Positions 9,930 to 19,984 of a stretch of 64,000 nt of DNA are shown here, one piece after another. The position numbers and the translations under genes are program-made. The DNA is from Gari tellinella (taxonomy: Eukaryota; Mollusca; Bivalvia; Cardiida; Psammobiidae). The first letter of the stretch is position 1. The number at the start of each line of letters is the position of its first letter. The notes beneath the pieces are model-generated. The model worked only from the letters and a program-made list of their open reading frames with translations, was not told the DNA's origin and searched no databases. The stretch is from positions 35,941,501 through 36,005,500 of the forward strand of contig OV277859.1 in the NCBI GenBank assembly GCA_922989275.2, in the 5' to 3' direction.

Positions 9930-11110
9930 TCTAATCATTTTCGGAACATATTATTCTATAATGTTTTGCTTTCTATGTCTACCATAGTAGCATCTTTTAA
10001 TATATTTATTTCTGAACTCTAAAACGCATGGGTATTTAATTATAAAATGGTATTCATCTTCTATTCAAATACCTACACAATATAGATAGTATCTCTCTGC
10101 CCTTGGATTTCTATTCTCCCATAATGCTCTGTCTGTATATGCAACGAAATGGCAGGCAGTTTGAATTTACTAAAACAATTTCTAAGCTCAAATGATAATA
10201 TGGGTAAGTAGGATTCATAACAAAAAATCTAGTTAATATTACTATATAACAGTAAAACCTCACTGTTTTCTTTACCTGCGAACCAACTTTGATAGAAACT
10301 GTTTAAAGATTTTAATGAATATCTTTTTAGTTCTCTTCTATTGTTGCTCTCATGCATATTCTAATCCGTTTTTACACAATTTTTCTTTCACACTAAACAA
10401 CCAACTTTTTCGTCCAGCCGAACATTCTTCAAAGACAAGTTATACATAGGTTTTAGAATAATATTATCTGTATTGAGAAGTTTGAATCAATATTTCAATA
10501 TTCTCACACAACGTGACCTGCATGTATATATAATTGAAGTCTACCCATTTCTTCATACACACCAACATTTCAGGTCTTATTCTAACATCTAAATTGCTTT
10601 TACAGAAATGTAGATGTATTATTTCTTTTTCTTTTGATTTACTGTAACCCCAAATTTCTAAAGCGTAGCCTAAATTCGGTCCAACAAAGTAATCAAACAG
10701 TTGACAAAGCAATTTTGGTTTTAAATTAAACATTATTACCTTTATCAGCAACACATGTAAAGCTTTCTTGAGAGTTCAACGCTTAAACAACCAAGTGTTC
10801 CTGCTTAAGTGCAAAATTGCCCGTATAATTTAAAACACTTTCCAATTAATTAAACTCGTTGATTATATCTAATAATTTATCTTTTGTATTGAGTGTTACA
10901 TTTTTATGACAATCGACCTCTTTTTCGAATCACCATTATCTTTGTTTTATGTGTGTTTACTTCTAAACTCAATTTATAACATTTAATACGTATGTAAAAG
11001 ATTAAGACAATTTTGCAATTTTTCTTGTGATTCAACAAGTATAACCATGTTATCTATAAACAATAATTTAAAAGTATCAATACAATATCACCAATTCTCA
11101 ATCTTGAGTG
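9930..11110 (-). pseudogene. LINE reverse transcriptase fragment
   Basis: Reading the minus strand from about 11100 down, broken frames recall the C-terminal half of non-LTR reverse transcriptases common in bivalves. Near 11070 there is a ruined catalytic box (IDNMVIL where YADD-type residues are expected), then VNTHKTK-like sequence near 10960. The open segment 10754-10464 holds FVGPNLGYALEIWGYSKS, matching the usual PxLLYGxExWG motif, followed by HLHFCKSNLDVR. Near 10050 EDEYHFIIKYP matches the Gly-Asp-Glu-Tyr-His element of the distal domain. Frameshifts, stops and the missing aspartates show it is dead. Clade not certain. Confidence 0.75.
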
Positions 11111-11374
11111 TATGTTATCTTGTAAGTCCTCCTGATAGAGGGAAAACATTATCGGGGGGAATTATCCTCCCTTTGTCGTAATCCAACAAAGGGCATACTC
11201 GAAAAACTGTGAGTAGTCATTACACGCTCTTACGTACGAGTTGACTTATTGTACATGTTTTTATAACCCTTTAACTTTCCCGTTAATATACATATATAAT
11301 TTGACAGTGAGAGTGACTGATTATTCACCCGAGGAAATCAAATGAGCATGCTAGCCGAGCTTGCATCATGCTAT

Positions 11375-11536
11375 ACATAAAACCTCTCTATTACGACCAT
11401 TAAAAAGAAGACAAATTGACAGTATAAAAGACAGGTGACAGCTTAAAGAAATGTAAACGTGCTTTCAACATCCATTTGCATTAAACACTTGATAAATAAC
11501 ATAATTTAGTGGTCGTAATAGAGAGGGTTTACTGTG
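11375..11536. repeat. Family D element
   Basis: ATAAAACCTCTCTATTACGA at 11379 and TGGTCGTAATAGAGAGGG near 11510 are the paired ends, followed by TTTACTG. The middle keeps AAAAGACAGGTGACAGCTTA, but the central hairpin is mostly lost. Confidence 0.65.
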
Positions 11537-11810
11537 GTTGTAATATTATACCAAACACATCGCAATGATTTATATTTAGTGTTTAACAGACTGGTGATTT
11601 TAGTTTTCTGATTTTCTGACATTAATGTCTCCAATAATTTATATAAATTACCAATGTAAATTTGAAGCTCTGTGTTACACGAAGTTTTTGAACTGTGCTG
11701 AGAATCGACAAATGGTCTATTTCAACGCTTACAATCGACCATGGGTCTCTATTAACAGAACTATAGATTCAGGGTATTCTTTTAACGTTGAGGATCGACC
11801 CGGGTTCTAC

Positions 11811-12240
11811 TGAAGGGATAAAGAAACGCATGGTAAACTTTGAAGACGATTCTGGAAAAGATGTCGGGTAAAATGTTCTATGGTCCCGTTTGCTCTCTCC
11901 ATAGCCCTTATTCTCCTACACATGGGGTTTATGAGTGAAATTATCTTCCTCATTGGGATGTTGGTTCACTCTTCCTGGAAGGCTGCTCTCAGCTGGGAAA
12001 GCGTAGCAGGAAGAGATAAAACGTCTCCTACGACGTCGGTATACACGACATTGGCCGTCTTCGCGAAAGAGGGAGAAATGGGACTCATCATTAAACATAA
12101 CTTGCCTCTACTGCCTCAGATGCATATGCCCAAAATTCAACGCTGATGACGAGCAGCGGAAAGGGGCGGGTCAATGTACGGGCGCCGTCCCGCAAACCAT
12201 ATCTTGTAAAATATGATGGAAATTAACTACTACACAATGG
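11811..12240 (-). pseudogene. Tc1-like transposase remnant, internally deleted
   Basis: On the minus strand near 12200-12140 a broken frame gives RRPYIDPPLSA, the segment before the catalytic core. At 12098-12000 the frame reads FNDESHFSLFREDGQCRVY then a run of arginines, the classic DESRF...RVWRRRGERF block containing the second catalytic Asp. It then jumps by frameshift and deletion to LRAAFQEEWTNIPMRK and a PMCRRIRAM block near 11960-11890, which is the usual transposase C-terminus. The Glu region between (DDE motif) is missing. The 3' flank contains AAGTTTACC and ends at 11811 with CTTTATCCCTTCA, shared with the copy at 54645-56147. Non-functional. Confidence 0.85.
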
Positions 12241-12770
12241 TCGGTTAGTTTTAGCAGAAGTACTCTCCCTTGGACAAAGGGTATTATTGTTGTGTGCTAG
12301 AACAGAATATCACATGTTGTGTTTATCGGCATTTCGCATGCGAACATACGCGAGGTATAACAATATACAGTATATAGAGGATCTTAAATGAATGCTCATT
12401 AATTATCATTTGTAATAAACGAGTTAACTTAAATAATATGACGCGAGCCTTTATTTTAGTCAACGAATTTATTAAAATGATAAGTAATGAGCACGAATGT
12501 GAGGTTCTATTTATCACATAAACATTTTAAGAACTTATTAAGTCAACTGAGTCCATAGTTTGTAGTGCTTCCGTCATGTTTTTGTCCGCCAAAACTTGAC
12601 GTTGTTTATGCTAACCTCATCAAATATGACATCATTTGGCGTCCGGTGTTATGCAGCGCTTGTGGACGAATTGGTTTGGCCGGAACCCAAATATTGATAA
12701 TTCACTATCAATTTTTGAATAGCTTTATTACACTGCTAGAGGCGGTTTAATGTGATAATAAGAGTACACA
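12241..12770. other. No feature recognised
   Basis: Frames at 12323-12517 (minus) and 12565-12750 (plus) have no domain. If the Tc1 element above was full length, its N-terminal part should lie here, but I cannot see it. Confidence 0.35.
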
Positions 12771-12943
12771 GCGATAGCCGAGTCCAATATGGATTATGAC
12801 TGCTGTGTACTAGTCCAATTGAATTCAGTATTGTACTCAACACTGTTAATCACACCATAAAATTATAAAATGACAAAAGAAACCACATGAATTTATTTTT
12901 TTGCAATTCCTTCTAGCCTTTGAATTTCCACAAAAACAAAATA

Positions 12944-13278
12944 CAGTGTTCCCTCCCTACAACGGCCTTCCCAACAACAACTTTCCCCTTACAACGACCC
13001 TCGTCGCAGTTCCCTAAACAGGAAAATTATGTCTAACATCCTTCGTGGCTGCAATACCATCTGCTTTTGTGTCGTCTGCTGTATTTCTCAAAGTTACATA
13101 CATGTATAAGTTTTGATATAATAAAATGACGAGTGACAAACGTTACGCGGCGTCTGATCTGGATTCAAGCTGTTTGCAAATGTAAGACAAATCTTATTTT
13201 CCCTCCATATAACGACTCTCTCCGAGAAACACACACTCTGTGCCTCCCATTGGGTGTCGATGTAGAGAGGGAGCACTG
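12944..13278. mobile_element. Family C MITE, left arm copy
   Basis: TA-flanked. Ends CAGTGTTCCCTCCCTACAAC and GTAGAGAGGGAGCACTG. Internal GTCTGC repeats and a half hairpin: only the right arm GTTACGCGGCGTCTGATC to CAAGCTGTTTGC remains at 13141-13178, the left arm being lost. Confidence 0.75.
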
Positions 13279-13448
13279 TAGCAGACGCGTGAAATGTTAA
13301 GGGAAGTAACTCTGAATAGAGTGTCGGATGAGTTGTCCAGTCCAATATGAAAATGATATGGATTTTCTGGATCCGAGTCCAATATGAGAAAAATGTGGCA
13401 TTCTGGGATAGCTTTTTTTACATTCCGGTACAATATAGGTTTCTCTTG

Positions 13449-13770
13449 TACCGTCACGTGGTAGAAAGAGGGGCTTTCGATTGGTTTAATCTATGTAGGT
13501 GTGAAATAAATGTATTTATTTCACACCGACATCGATTAAACCAATCGAAAGCCCCTCTTTCTACCACGTGATAGAAAGAGGGGCTTTCGATTGGTTTAAT
13601 CTATGTAGGTGTGAAATAAATACATTTATTTCACACCGACATCGATTAAACCAATCGAAAGCCCCTCTTTCTACCACGTGACGGTACAAGTGAACCACAT
13701 TTATTTCACACCGACATCGATTAAACCAAGCGAAAGCCCTTCTTTCTACCACGTGACGGTACAAGAGAAC
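13449..13770. repeat. Array of five ~55-110-bp arms in alternating orientation
   Basis: The unit runs from CACGTGGTAGAAAGAGG through GGCTTTCGATTGGTTTAATC to GTGTGAAATAAATG. Orientations go plus, minus, plus, minus, minus. Pairs 1/2 and 3/4 are near-perfect hairpins over about 55 bases per arm; the last minus copy carries GAAAGCCCTT. TACCGTCACGTG / CACGTGACGGTA lie at the outer edges. Apparent open frames here encode the same peptide repeatedly and are an effect of the repeats. Confidence 0.85.
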
Positions 13771-13932
13771 CCTATATTGTACCGGAATTTAAAAAAGCTA
13801 TCACAGAAGGCCATATTTTTCTCATATTGGACTCGGATCCAAAAAATCTATATTTTTTTCATATTGGACTGGACAACTCTTCCGACACTCTGTTAAGAGT
13901 AACTTCCCTTGGCATTTCACCTTTGTCTGCTA

Positions 13933-14872
13933 CAGTGTTCCATCTCTGCAATGACACCCACTTGGAGACACATATTGTGTGTGTTGCTCGGAGCGAGTCT
14001 TTATAGGGAGGGAAAAATAAGACTTGGCTTACTATTGCAATATTAATTTAATTTAATGACGTAACGATAAACAATATGCTGTAGACGTTTTGGCGCGTTA
14101 ACATTCAAACGTCAAATACAGTAAATAACGTGTTGACGTTGTAATAAGTTTTTTTTTCTATATTATGAATATAATTTTTGTTTATCCGAATATACATTTT
14201 AAAAATGCATAAGATAATTTATGCCTTATCGGAATAAAATTCTAAACATTAGTAAGTTTTATAATGATAAACAAACAAAAGAAAAAATATAAAATGCTTT
14301 TGAGGAATAAAAACAGGTGTTTCTTCACTATTAAAGGGAGGTAATTCATAAAGTTCGTTATATCATAATTTGAAAAAAAGGACCCTTTGTTAGACTTCTT
14401 ACACCTTTAACATGTTTAAAAAAGTATATTGATGGGATAAATGATTAAAAATTAGATCTAGAACAGAAAATTATGCAAAATGATACGTGTAGACGATTAT
14501 AGATTTGGAGCTGTTTCTAAGAGAGTTACGTCAACTCAAATGCGTGTAAATGTTTGAATTTAAAAGTAGTCGCCTCGGTAAGATTGTAGTTATAATGTAC
14601 TGTTAAGTCATCTACACTATTGTTTATTTTTCATTGCAAAATAGAAAAATGGCGAATGCTTTTGGAGCGGAAAGTGGGGGTAATTCATATAGGTCTTTAT
14701 AAAGTAGGCCTAATGATTAAACTTAAATGCTTCAAATCAAAGGTAACTTTCCGAATAGCGGCAGTCGACAAATTTAAGCAGATGGTATTGCAGCCATGAA
14801 AAGAGTTAGACATATATGGGATTGTCCTGTTTAGGGAACTACGACAAGAGCCGGTGTAGGGAGGGAACACTG
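13933..14872. mobile_element. Family C MITE, right arm copy, enlarged
   Basis: Inverted relative to 12944-13278 and TA-flanked. Start CAGTGTTCCATCTCTGCAAT, end GTAGGGAGGGAACACTG. GGCTTACTATTGCAATATT at about 14026 replaces the hairpin. Some 600 bases of AT-rich sequence with no recognised domain fill the middle. Confidence 0.65.
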
Positions 14873-14973
14873 TATTTTGTTTTTGGAAATTGCGAAGTCA
14901 AAGGCTAGGCTAGAAGGAATAGGAAAAATGCATGTGGTTTCTTTTGTCATTTTATAATTTTATGGTGTGAAAT

Positions 14974-15145
14974 AAAGAGGTAATTTAACAGTGTTGAGTA
15001 CAATACTGAATTCTATTGGACTCGTACACAGCAGTCATAATCCATATTGGACTCGGCTATCGCCTCGTCCAATATGAATTATGGCTGCTGTGTACTCGTC
15101 CAATAGATTTCAGTATTGTACTCAACACTGTTAAATAACCTCTTA
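14974..15145. repeat. Foldback element
   Basis: AGAGGTAATTTAACAGTGTT at about 14986 pairs with AACACTGTTAAATAACCTCT ending near 15144. The arms continue through GAGTACAATACTGAA and ATTGGACTCG to a centre near 15062. It overlaps the outer edge of the large palindrome and probably seeded it. Confidence 0.75.
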
Positions 15146-15189
15146 ATTAATTCCCTGTTTTGTGTGTCTTTTTAAGTTAACATGACATA

Positions 15190-15420
15190 AATAGGCAATG
15201 TGTGCTAATGTGATGGTCCTGTGTCCGACCACCGTCGTCATGCATCATCTGTCTGGTATAGGCGTCGTCAACATTTTCCTATGAATGACATATTCTTCAA
15301 AACTATTGACTGAATTATTACCAATTTGAAGGAATTGTCCTAACATGTATCTATTTCAACATTTTTCAAATGCGGCAGTTATGTAGCATCGACTTATGAT
15401 AGTGTCTAATTTGCACTCGT
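15190..15420. repeat. Molluscan dispersed repeat remnant
   Basis: GGCGTCGTCAACATTTTCCT with the following AAAACTATTGACTGAATTA is a repeat that I recognise as very widespread in bivalve genomes (recollection only). Confidence 0.5.
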
Positions 15421-15465
15421 CAACTTAAAGGCGTAAAAAGGCGTATTTATAGGGTAATGGGTTAA
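15421..15465. repeat. Family B right end
   Basis: AAAGGCGTAAAAAGGCGTAT and ATAGGGTAATGGGTTAA. No other part of the element is seen to the left. The terminal TTAA (15462-15465) is also the left TTAA of the next element. Confidence 0.6.
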
Positions 15466-15570
15466 CCCATTGCCTGCCGATCGCGACTTTATATTTATAA
15501 AAAAAAACAGTTTAGATTCAGTTCAGACGCCGACGTCTGGTTCTGGATCTGGTTCTAAACTGTTTGACAT
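15462..15570. repeat. Family A element, left half
   Basis: TTAACCCATTGCCTGCC then AAACAGTTTAGATTCAGTTC and the hairpin partner GGTTCTAAACTGTTTG. The stem is imperfect and the right terminus is absent. Confidence 0.55.
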
Positions 15571-15591
15571 TGGACTTTTAGTTTCTTTTAT

Positions 15592-15690
15592 TAAAGCCGC
15601 ATTGGGCTTTTGGGAAACCTGCATAAAACGGTTGCTTGGGATCCCATTAGAACTACATGGGACGTGATTCTTTCACAAAAAGCGGCTTTA
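15592..15690. repeat. Foldback fragment
   Basis: TAAAGCCGCATTG pairs with AAAAGCGGCTTTA; the inner segment contains GGGATCCCATTAG and CATGGGAC. No flanking duplication noticed. Confidence 0.4.
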
Positions 15691-15789
15691 CCTAAGAAAT
15701 TCGCTTTTTATTTATGTTTTTAATTTATGGGTGTTAACACCCATTAATTTGACCTTGTCAACGGAAAGAAGGACAACTCTGTAAATACA

Positions 15790-15935
15790 GGGCTCCAGAT
15801 AAGGGGAGTATTTCGAAAACTAAAACCTTTATTTCTGCTTTAAAACCAATGGTGTCACTACTCATTAGAATCGTCTCCAAGAGACAATTCTAATGAGTAG
15901 TAACATCATATCATTCGGTGCTGAAATGAGTGATA
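15790..15935. repeat. Family G element, partial
   Basis: GGCTCCAGATAAGGGGAGTA at 15791 and the central hairpin CTCATTAGAATCGTCTC / GACAATTCTAATGAG. The right terminus is missing. Confidence 0.6.
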
Positions 15936-15991
15936 AACTGTTGGATTTGTTCAGTTTACTTCGGATTAGCTGGAGCACAGGAATGAAGTGG

Positions 15992-16165
15992 TTAACCCTT
16001 ATTCTGCTGCACAGACGTCTGCTTTGAAATTGGCATGTGCAAAATTTGTATAGTTTAGATTTATTCATAGTTTTGATTAAAAGAACCTTAAGACGATTGT
16101 CAAACAGTTTGGATCCAGATAAGACGCCGAGTTACGCGGCGTCTGTTCGAGATTCAAACAGTCAA
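15992..16165. repeat. Family A element, right part disrupted
   Basis: TTAACCCTTATTCTGC, AGACGTCTGC, TTGATTAAAAGAACC, then hairpin CAAACAGTTTGGATCCAGAT with tip GACGCCGAGTTACGCGGCGTC. The right arm is worn and the right end overlaps the start of the next element at 16160. Confidence 0.6.
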
Positions 16166-16300
16166 ACAACTAGGTCTGACGTGTCAAAGGTCAGCCGAGT
16201 CCAATGTTTAGGTAACACAGCATTCCGCATATTCTCGGACCATATTTTAAACAGCCGAGTTTCGTATATGAGGTGAAATAATGAAGGCGGAATTATTGTG

Positions 16301-16389
16301 AGCAGTTTAGCGCAGTAGGCAAAGGTTAGGTATGCAAAGGCAAATAGCAGTATTTTTAGTAAGCGTGGGTTCGAATCCCACGTCGACCT
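16301..16389 (+). pseudogene. tRNA-like sequence in left TIR
   Basis: A box TTAGCGCAGTAGG (16307-16319) equals that of elongator tRNA-Met; B box GGGTTCGAATCCC sits in a perfect T-stem GTGGG/CCCAC at 16366-16381. The 3' part CGTCGACC has no matching 5' acceptor strand and the middle is too long, so it is not a working tRNA. Confidence 0.65.
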
Positions 16390-16641
16390 TACACTTTTTT
16401 TATTTAAATCTTGCATGAATAGTAAAGCATTATATTCTATTCCATACTGTATAATAGAAGCTGACCATTTATGAACACGTTCGACAGTGTTGGTGAAGGG
16501 TTGCTTTGTTTCAGTTCGAGTCCGATATTAGTCATATTTTAAACAATTAATCGATGATAAAATACATACATGTACATGTATATACATATAGGCTTCTATA
16601 ATATTGAAATGTAATGAGTTACAAGCATGATCTGTTTACTG

Positions 16642-16831
16642 GGCTCCAGATAAGGGGGAATAGACACAAGTTTTCCAACATTTTCCTCATATCTGCACTT
16701 AACCTTATGGTTTGATTGCATGTACTAATTAGAATGGTCTCTTCGAGAAGCTTTTGATTAGTAGTCACACTATGGGGTTTGAAGGAGACATGAAGATTTT
16801 ACTTTTTGAAATACTCTCCTTGTCTGGAGCC
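16642..16831. mobile_element. Family G element
   Basis: Inverted ends GGCTCCAGATAAGGGGGAAT and TCTCCTTGTCTGGAGCC. Centre TTAGAATGGTCTCTTCG is a decayed hairpin. The next MITE begins seven bases later. Confidence 0.7.
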
Positions 16832-16838
16832 TTAATTA

Positions 16839-17009
16839 CGGTGAAACACATAGGACCACTCATTGAGGACTATTAAAGTGGTCTTTTTAGACAGGCTGCT
16901 GCTGAATGTAGAACAAAAGTAATGGAGACTGCCTTATGCATTATTCCCCCATTATGCTGTCACCTGCCTTAAAGGCCAACAATGACTTATGTATAGAGAT
17001 GTTTCACCG
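16839..17009. mobile_element. TA-flanked MITE
   Basis: Ends CGGTGAAACA and TGTTTCACCG, each next to TA. Interior holds an imperfect hairpin with GAACAAAAGTAATGGAGAC and GTCACCTGCC. Related in design to families D and H. Confidence 0.65.
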
Positions 17010-17127
17010 TATAATCATCTACATAGATCAACATTACAATGAAAGTATATGATGGTTGAAATGAAATTGGAAATAAAGTAATTATAGAATTCTTAATATA
17101 TTTAGCAAAAAAAAAGTTTTAGGTTGA

Positions 17128-17215
17128 TGCGAGTTTCGAACCCACGCCAAATAAAATTTCCCCGATCATATACTCGATTATGGGCCTACGACCTATCCAT
17201 TACGCTATGTTTCTG
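17128..17215 (-). pseudogene. tRNA-like sequence in right TIR
   Basis: On the minus strand A box TAGCGTAATGGATA (17207-17194) and B box GGGTTCGAAACTC (17144-17131). The segment GGCCCATAATC resembles a Met anticodon arm. The variable region is too long and acceptor pairing is absent. It is the inverted counterpart of 16301-16389. Confidence 0.6.
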
Positions 17216-17690
17216 ATAACTAATCCGCTCATTGTTTATACCTATAACTCAACCTTGTTTTTTAAAAGAATGAGACGAGGATATCCGAAATGCTGATCTC
17301 CCTTAAAAATGGACTCGGCGACCCCGTGACACGTCAGACCTAGTTGTTTGACTATACTTTCGGTTTGTTATGGTTTTAAACTGCCACTTTTGATGAATTA
17401 GGTCTGTCTTTAACATTTCATAGATCAGTTTGGCCCATAAGAAGGTTGAAACATTATTATTAACCGTTATTGTATTTCGGACATTAAAAAAAGGTCTGAA
17501 AACACAATGGGACTTTAATATGTAAATAACCCGAGTTATCGTGACATATCAAAAGTTTTGACGGACAGACAGACGGACAGGTGGACGCAAGGACTTTAGA
17601 TAAAGATGGTGTTGAATATGATGATGGTGGTGATGAGGATTATACCAAAAAAAAAATCACCTTAAATATTTGGTTCTTGCAGTCATTGGT

Positions 17691-17752
17691 CCTAGTTACA
17701 TTTAGGGCCGCGTAGTTACATATAGGGCCGGAGTTACATATAGGGCCGTTTT
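17691..17752. repeat. 19-bp minisatellite, three units
   Basis: Three copies of TAGTTACATWTAGGGCCG, the third slightly shortened, then a related GTTACAAGTAG. The same unit on the same strand recurs at 21098-21175. Confidence 0.8.
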
Positions 17753-17768
17753 TTGTTACAAGTAGCAC

Positions 17769-17830
17769 TGGGGTCCATCGAGGTATCACGAAGGCCCGTT
17801 TCGCACAGAAGTCCTGTATATGTTTCGCAC
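17769..17830. repeat. Inverted repeat, left arm
   Basis: Includes CCATCGAGGTATCACG and TTTCGCACAGAAGTCCTGTA. Matches the complement of 20999-21060 at about 90 percent by eye. Confidence 0.8.
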
Positions 17831-18387
17831 CTACAATCCATGTAAACACAGCCATTTGTGTACTATTTTTTATGCATTGACATTCGCATTAACCACCTGT
17901 GTCCATAGACACACATATCAATTGAATTATATTTTTGGCAAATTACAGTATAGGTTCGTGAATAAACTGTTTACATACCTTTTCTTGTATTATTTATGCA
18001 AAATAAGTATGTATATCAAGCACAAACGTCAATTTGTCACTCTTAAATGAATATTACCGGGCGATTATCGAAAAAAACATTGGAATGATCCACTATATTT
18101 ACAAATATTCTGGAACCCCATGAACAGACATGATGCATGTTTATTAATAGCTTCATTTTTCCATACTTTTTCAATTTATTTTTCACAATAATGTATACAA
18201 CTTTAAATCACTCACAGTACCCTGAAGGGTTTATGAGTGTGTATGTGCCCTCCTGAAGTCGCATTTACGTGTATACGTTACCAACAGAAGGTGTATGTGT
18301 TACCTCCTGAAGTCAATTAATTGATTTCTGTTGCAGTGACAAAAAAATGGATTGGACAAATGTATTGTTTATGCCTATCTCACATTG
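17831..18387. other. No feature recognised
   Basis: AT-rich interior sequence with a frame at 17820-18050 lacking domains. A near-duplicate of CTCCTGAAGTC occurs at 18251 and 18304. Confidence 0.35.
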
Positions 18388-18660
18388 GCTGTGGCGGTCG
18401 TACGGCAGTCGCACGGATTATTATTTTTACGGCGAGTAGCAATTTCCCGGCCGCCGTTGATTTCCTACGACCACCGTATGTTGTGCTCACATTTGCTGCG
18501 GCCGCCGCAATGAGAGATTTGATGTTTTGGGGGTAAAAAATTTGCGGCAGTGCGGTCTCCGCTCGGCAGCCGTACGTCGCCTCTGCGGCGGCCGCCATTT
18601 CTAATAAAAGCCACGGCGACCGCCAAATGGCCATACGGCGGCCGTTGATGTGCAGTCTTA
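18388..18660. repeat. CGGC/GCCG-rich island I
   Basis: Many short palindromes of type GCGGCGGCCGC, ACGGCAGTCGCACGG, GCCGTACG in DNA that is otherwise AT-rich. Spacing is irregular. Frames of up to 100 codons here arise from the lack of A/T-rich stops and are not taken as genes. Confidence 0.7.
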
Positions 18661-18817
18661 ATGCTGCTCTTGCTACACACATTGGCTTGCTACATGTGCA
18701 TAACTAATATCCGTCCAACTACACCGAAAACTCAAAGGCCATATATGATTCCACTTTTAGATCAATAGACACATATGAACAAAAGTGCAAATGTCCAATA
18801 GTAAAATTAACCATTGA

Positions 18818-19050
18818 GGCCCGGCGGCCGCACGGTGGCCGTACGGCAGCCGCACGGTGGCCGTAAGGCAGCCGCAGAACCGCTATATTGCGTGTCGTTT
18901 TCTACGGCCATCATAGAAATGAACTTTTTTATAACTCCGCGTTATAATACTGCGGCGACCTCTACGGCCTGTAAAACTTTGGGATTTGCCGTGCGGCCGC
19001 CACATTGCCGCCGTAGGATTTCTTCGGCCAGCGCAAGAATCTTCCGATTT
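18818..19050. repeat. CGGC/GCCG-rich island II
   Basis: Begins CCCGGCGGCCGCACGGTGGC with a 20-bp step of CCGTACGGCAGCCGCACGG-type units, then TGCGGCGACC, GTGCGGCCGCC and GCCGCCGTAGG. A weaker patch follows at 19155-19200. Confidence 0.7.
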
Positions 19051-19226
19051 CATTGTTAGTTTAAACATATTTATTGCATAATATATACATCCAGGGGATT
19101 AGGCTACAAATCTTCACAACATTATATAATGCCCGCTGTCCGATTTAACCTTTCTGCGAGCGCCGTACGCCCGACGTAGAGCAAGTGTGGGCGCACTTTT
19201 AGCGATGAGGCCGTCCAGTCAAGCGG

Positions 19227-19748
19227 TACCAGTGTGACCATACCAAGTGGTTTGTGACGTTAATTTTGGTACAACTGACAGCTAAATTATCACCAAAAAG
19301 CCTCGATTCGGAATTTAATCGAATGTTGTTTTTTTTTTTTATTTATGAGTCGATTTCAAGGAAACATAGTCTATGCTAAGGGTATTAATAAGTTATTTTA
19401 GAATGATGTCAATGTATTTGTCCCTAGATGGATACTTTTTGTCTGAAAACGAGGCAAATATCCAGAAATGTTAACACACACAATGATACCACGACAATTT
19501 AATGCTAGATATTGCCAACTAATTTGCCCCATTTTCAGGCAAAATGTATTACCTTGGAGACAAATCCATTGATACCACTGTAAAGAATCCAGTCCCCCGT
19601 ATCATAAGCTATGTTTCGTTGAAATCGGCTAAAACAAATTTCTTACATTTGATTGAAGTTCCGAATGGAGGCCTTTTTGTTGACAATTTGACTGCCAGTG
19701 GTATCCACATATTACGTCACAGACCATGTGGTATGGTCACACTTGGTA
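19227..19748. mobile_element. Foldback element, ~520 bp
   Basis: TACCAGTGTGACCATACCA at 19227 pairs with TGGTATGGTCACACTTGGTA ending 19748. Arms extend about 115 bases, through GTGACGTTAAT, CAACTGACAG and TCCGAA. Unpaired middle of about 290 bases. The plus-strand open frame 19544-19795 spans the right arm and is judged fortuitous. Confidence 0.7.
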
Positions 19749-19802
19749 CTATCCATTTATATTCTCTTCGCTTTTTGATAAAACGTGTAAAATAAAAGAC
19801 AT

Positions 19803-19935
19803 TCACCCATTACCCTAAAGCCTGTTTCTAGTTTTGAAGACGGATAGTCACTTATTAAAGCAAATTGAAAGTAAAGCAGAATGAGCATTAAGGTACTTTT
19901 ACTCTGTTTGCTTTAAGCTACCATTTGCTGGTATA
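19803..19935. repeat. Family B element, left part
   Basis: CACCCATTACCCTAAAGCCT, GTTTTGAAGACGG, then hairpin stem AAAGTAAAGCAGAATGAGC with a shortened partner. Right terminus absent. Confidence 0.6.
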
Positions 19936-19984
19936 TACGTAATTATTAGATCATTGTTTCATAAATAGAATATTTATAGGAAAA

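Larger units (their letters stand above)
12771..15062. repeat. 2.3-kb imperfect palindrome built from nested foldbacks
   Basis: The left outer sequence GCGATAGCCGAGTCCAATAT (12771) returns as its complement ending at 15062. Further matching pairs lie inward: GTATTGTACTCAACACTG, the run AAAATTATAAAATGACAAAA, a family C element in each arm, TAACTTCCCTT-type and GGACTCGGATCC segments. The centre is the hairpin array at 13449-13770. The left arm is about 0.67 kb; the right is about 1.28 kb because its C copy is enlarged by roughly 600 bases (about 14060-14760). Confidence 0.8.
16160..17353. mobile_element. 1.2-kb element with ~225-bp TIRs, each carrying a tRNA-like sequence
   Basis: AGTCAAACAACTAGGTCTGA at 16160 recurs inverted, ending at 17353. 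The arms continue through ACGTGTCA, GCCGAGTCCA, CAGCATT, then an A-box/B-box sequence in each (16301-16389 plus, 17128-17215 minus), ending in GTGGGTTCGAA and complement. Two other MITEs occupy the middle. No transposase. I cannot place it in a superfamily; no clear target duplication was found. Confidence 0.65.

Noticed and set aside
11880..12146. Plus-strand 88-codon frame
   Set aside because: The minus strand carries the Tc1-like transposase blocks; the plus frame is its shadow.
13194..13896. Several overlapping frames with RHVVERGAFDWFN peptides
   Set aside because: Product of the alternating hairpin array, not a gene.
12771..15062. CRISPR-like array
   Set aside because: Repeats alternate in orientation and lack unique spacers of constant length.
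18380..18682. 100-codon minus-strand frame rich in Ala and Arg
   Set aside because: Arises from the CGGC-rich island, where stop codons are rare; no domain.
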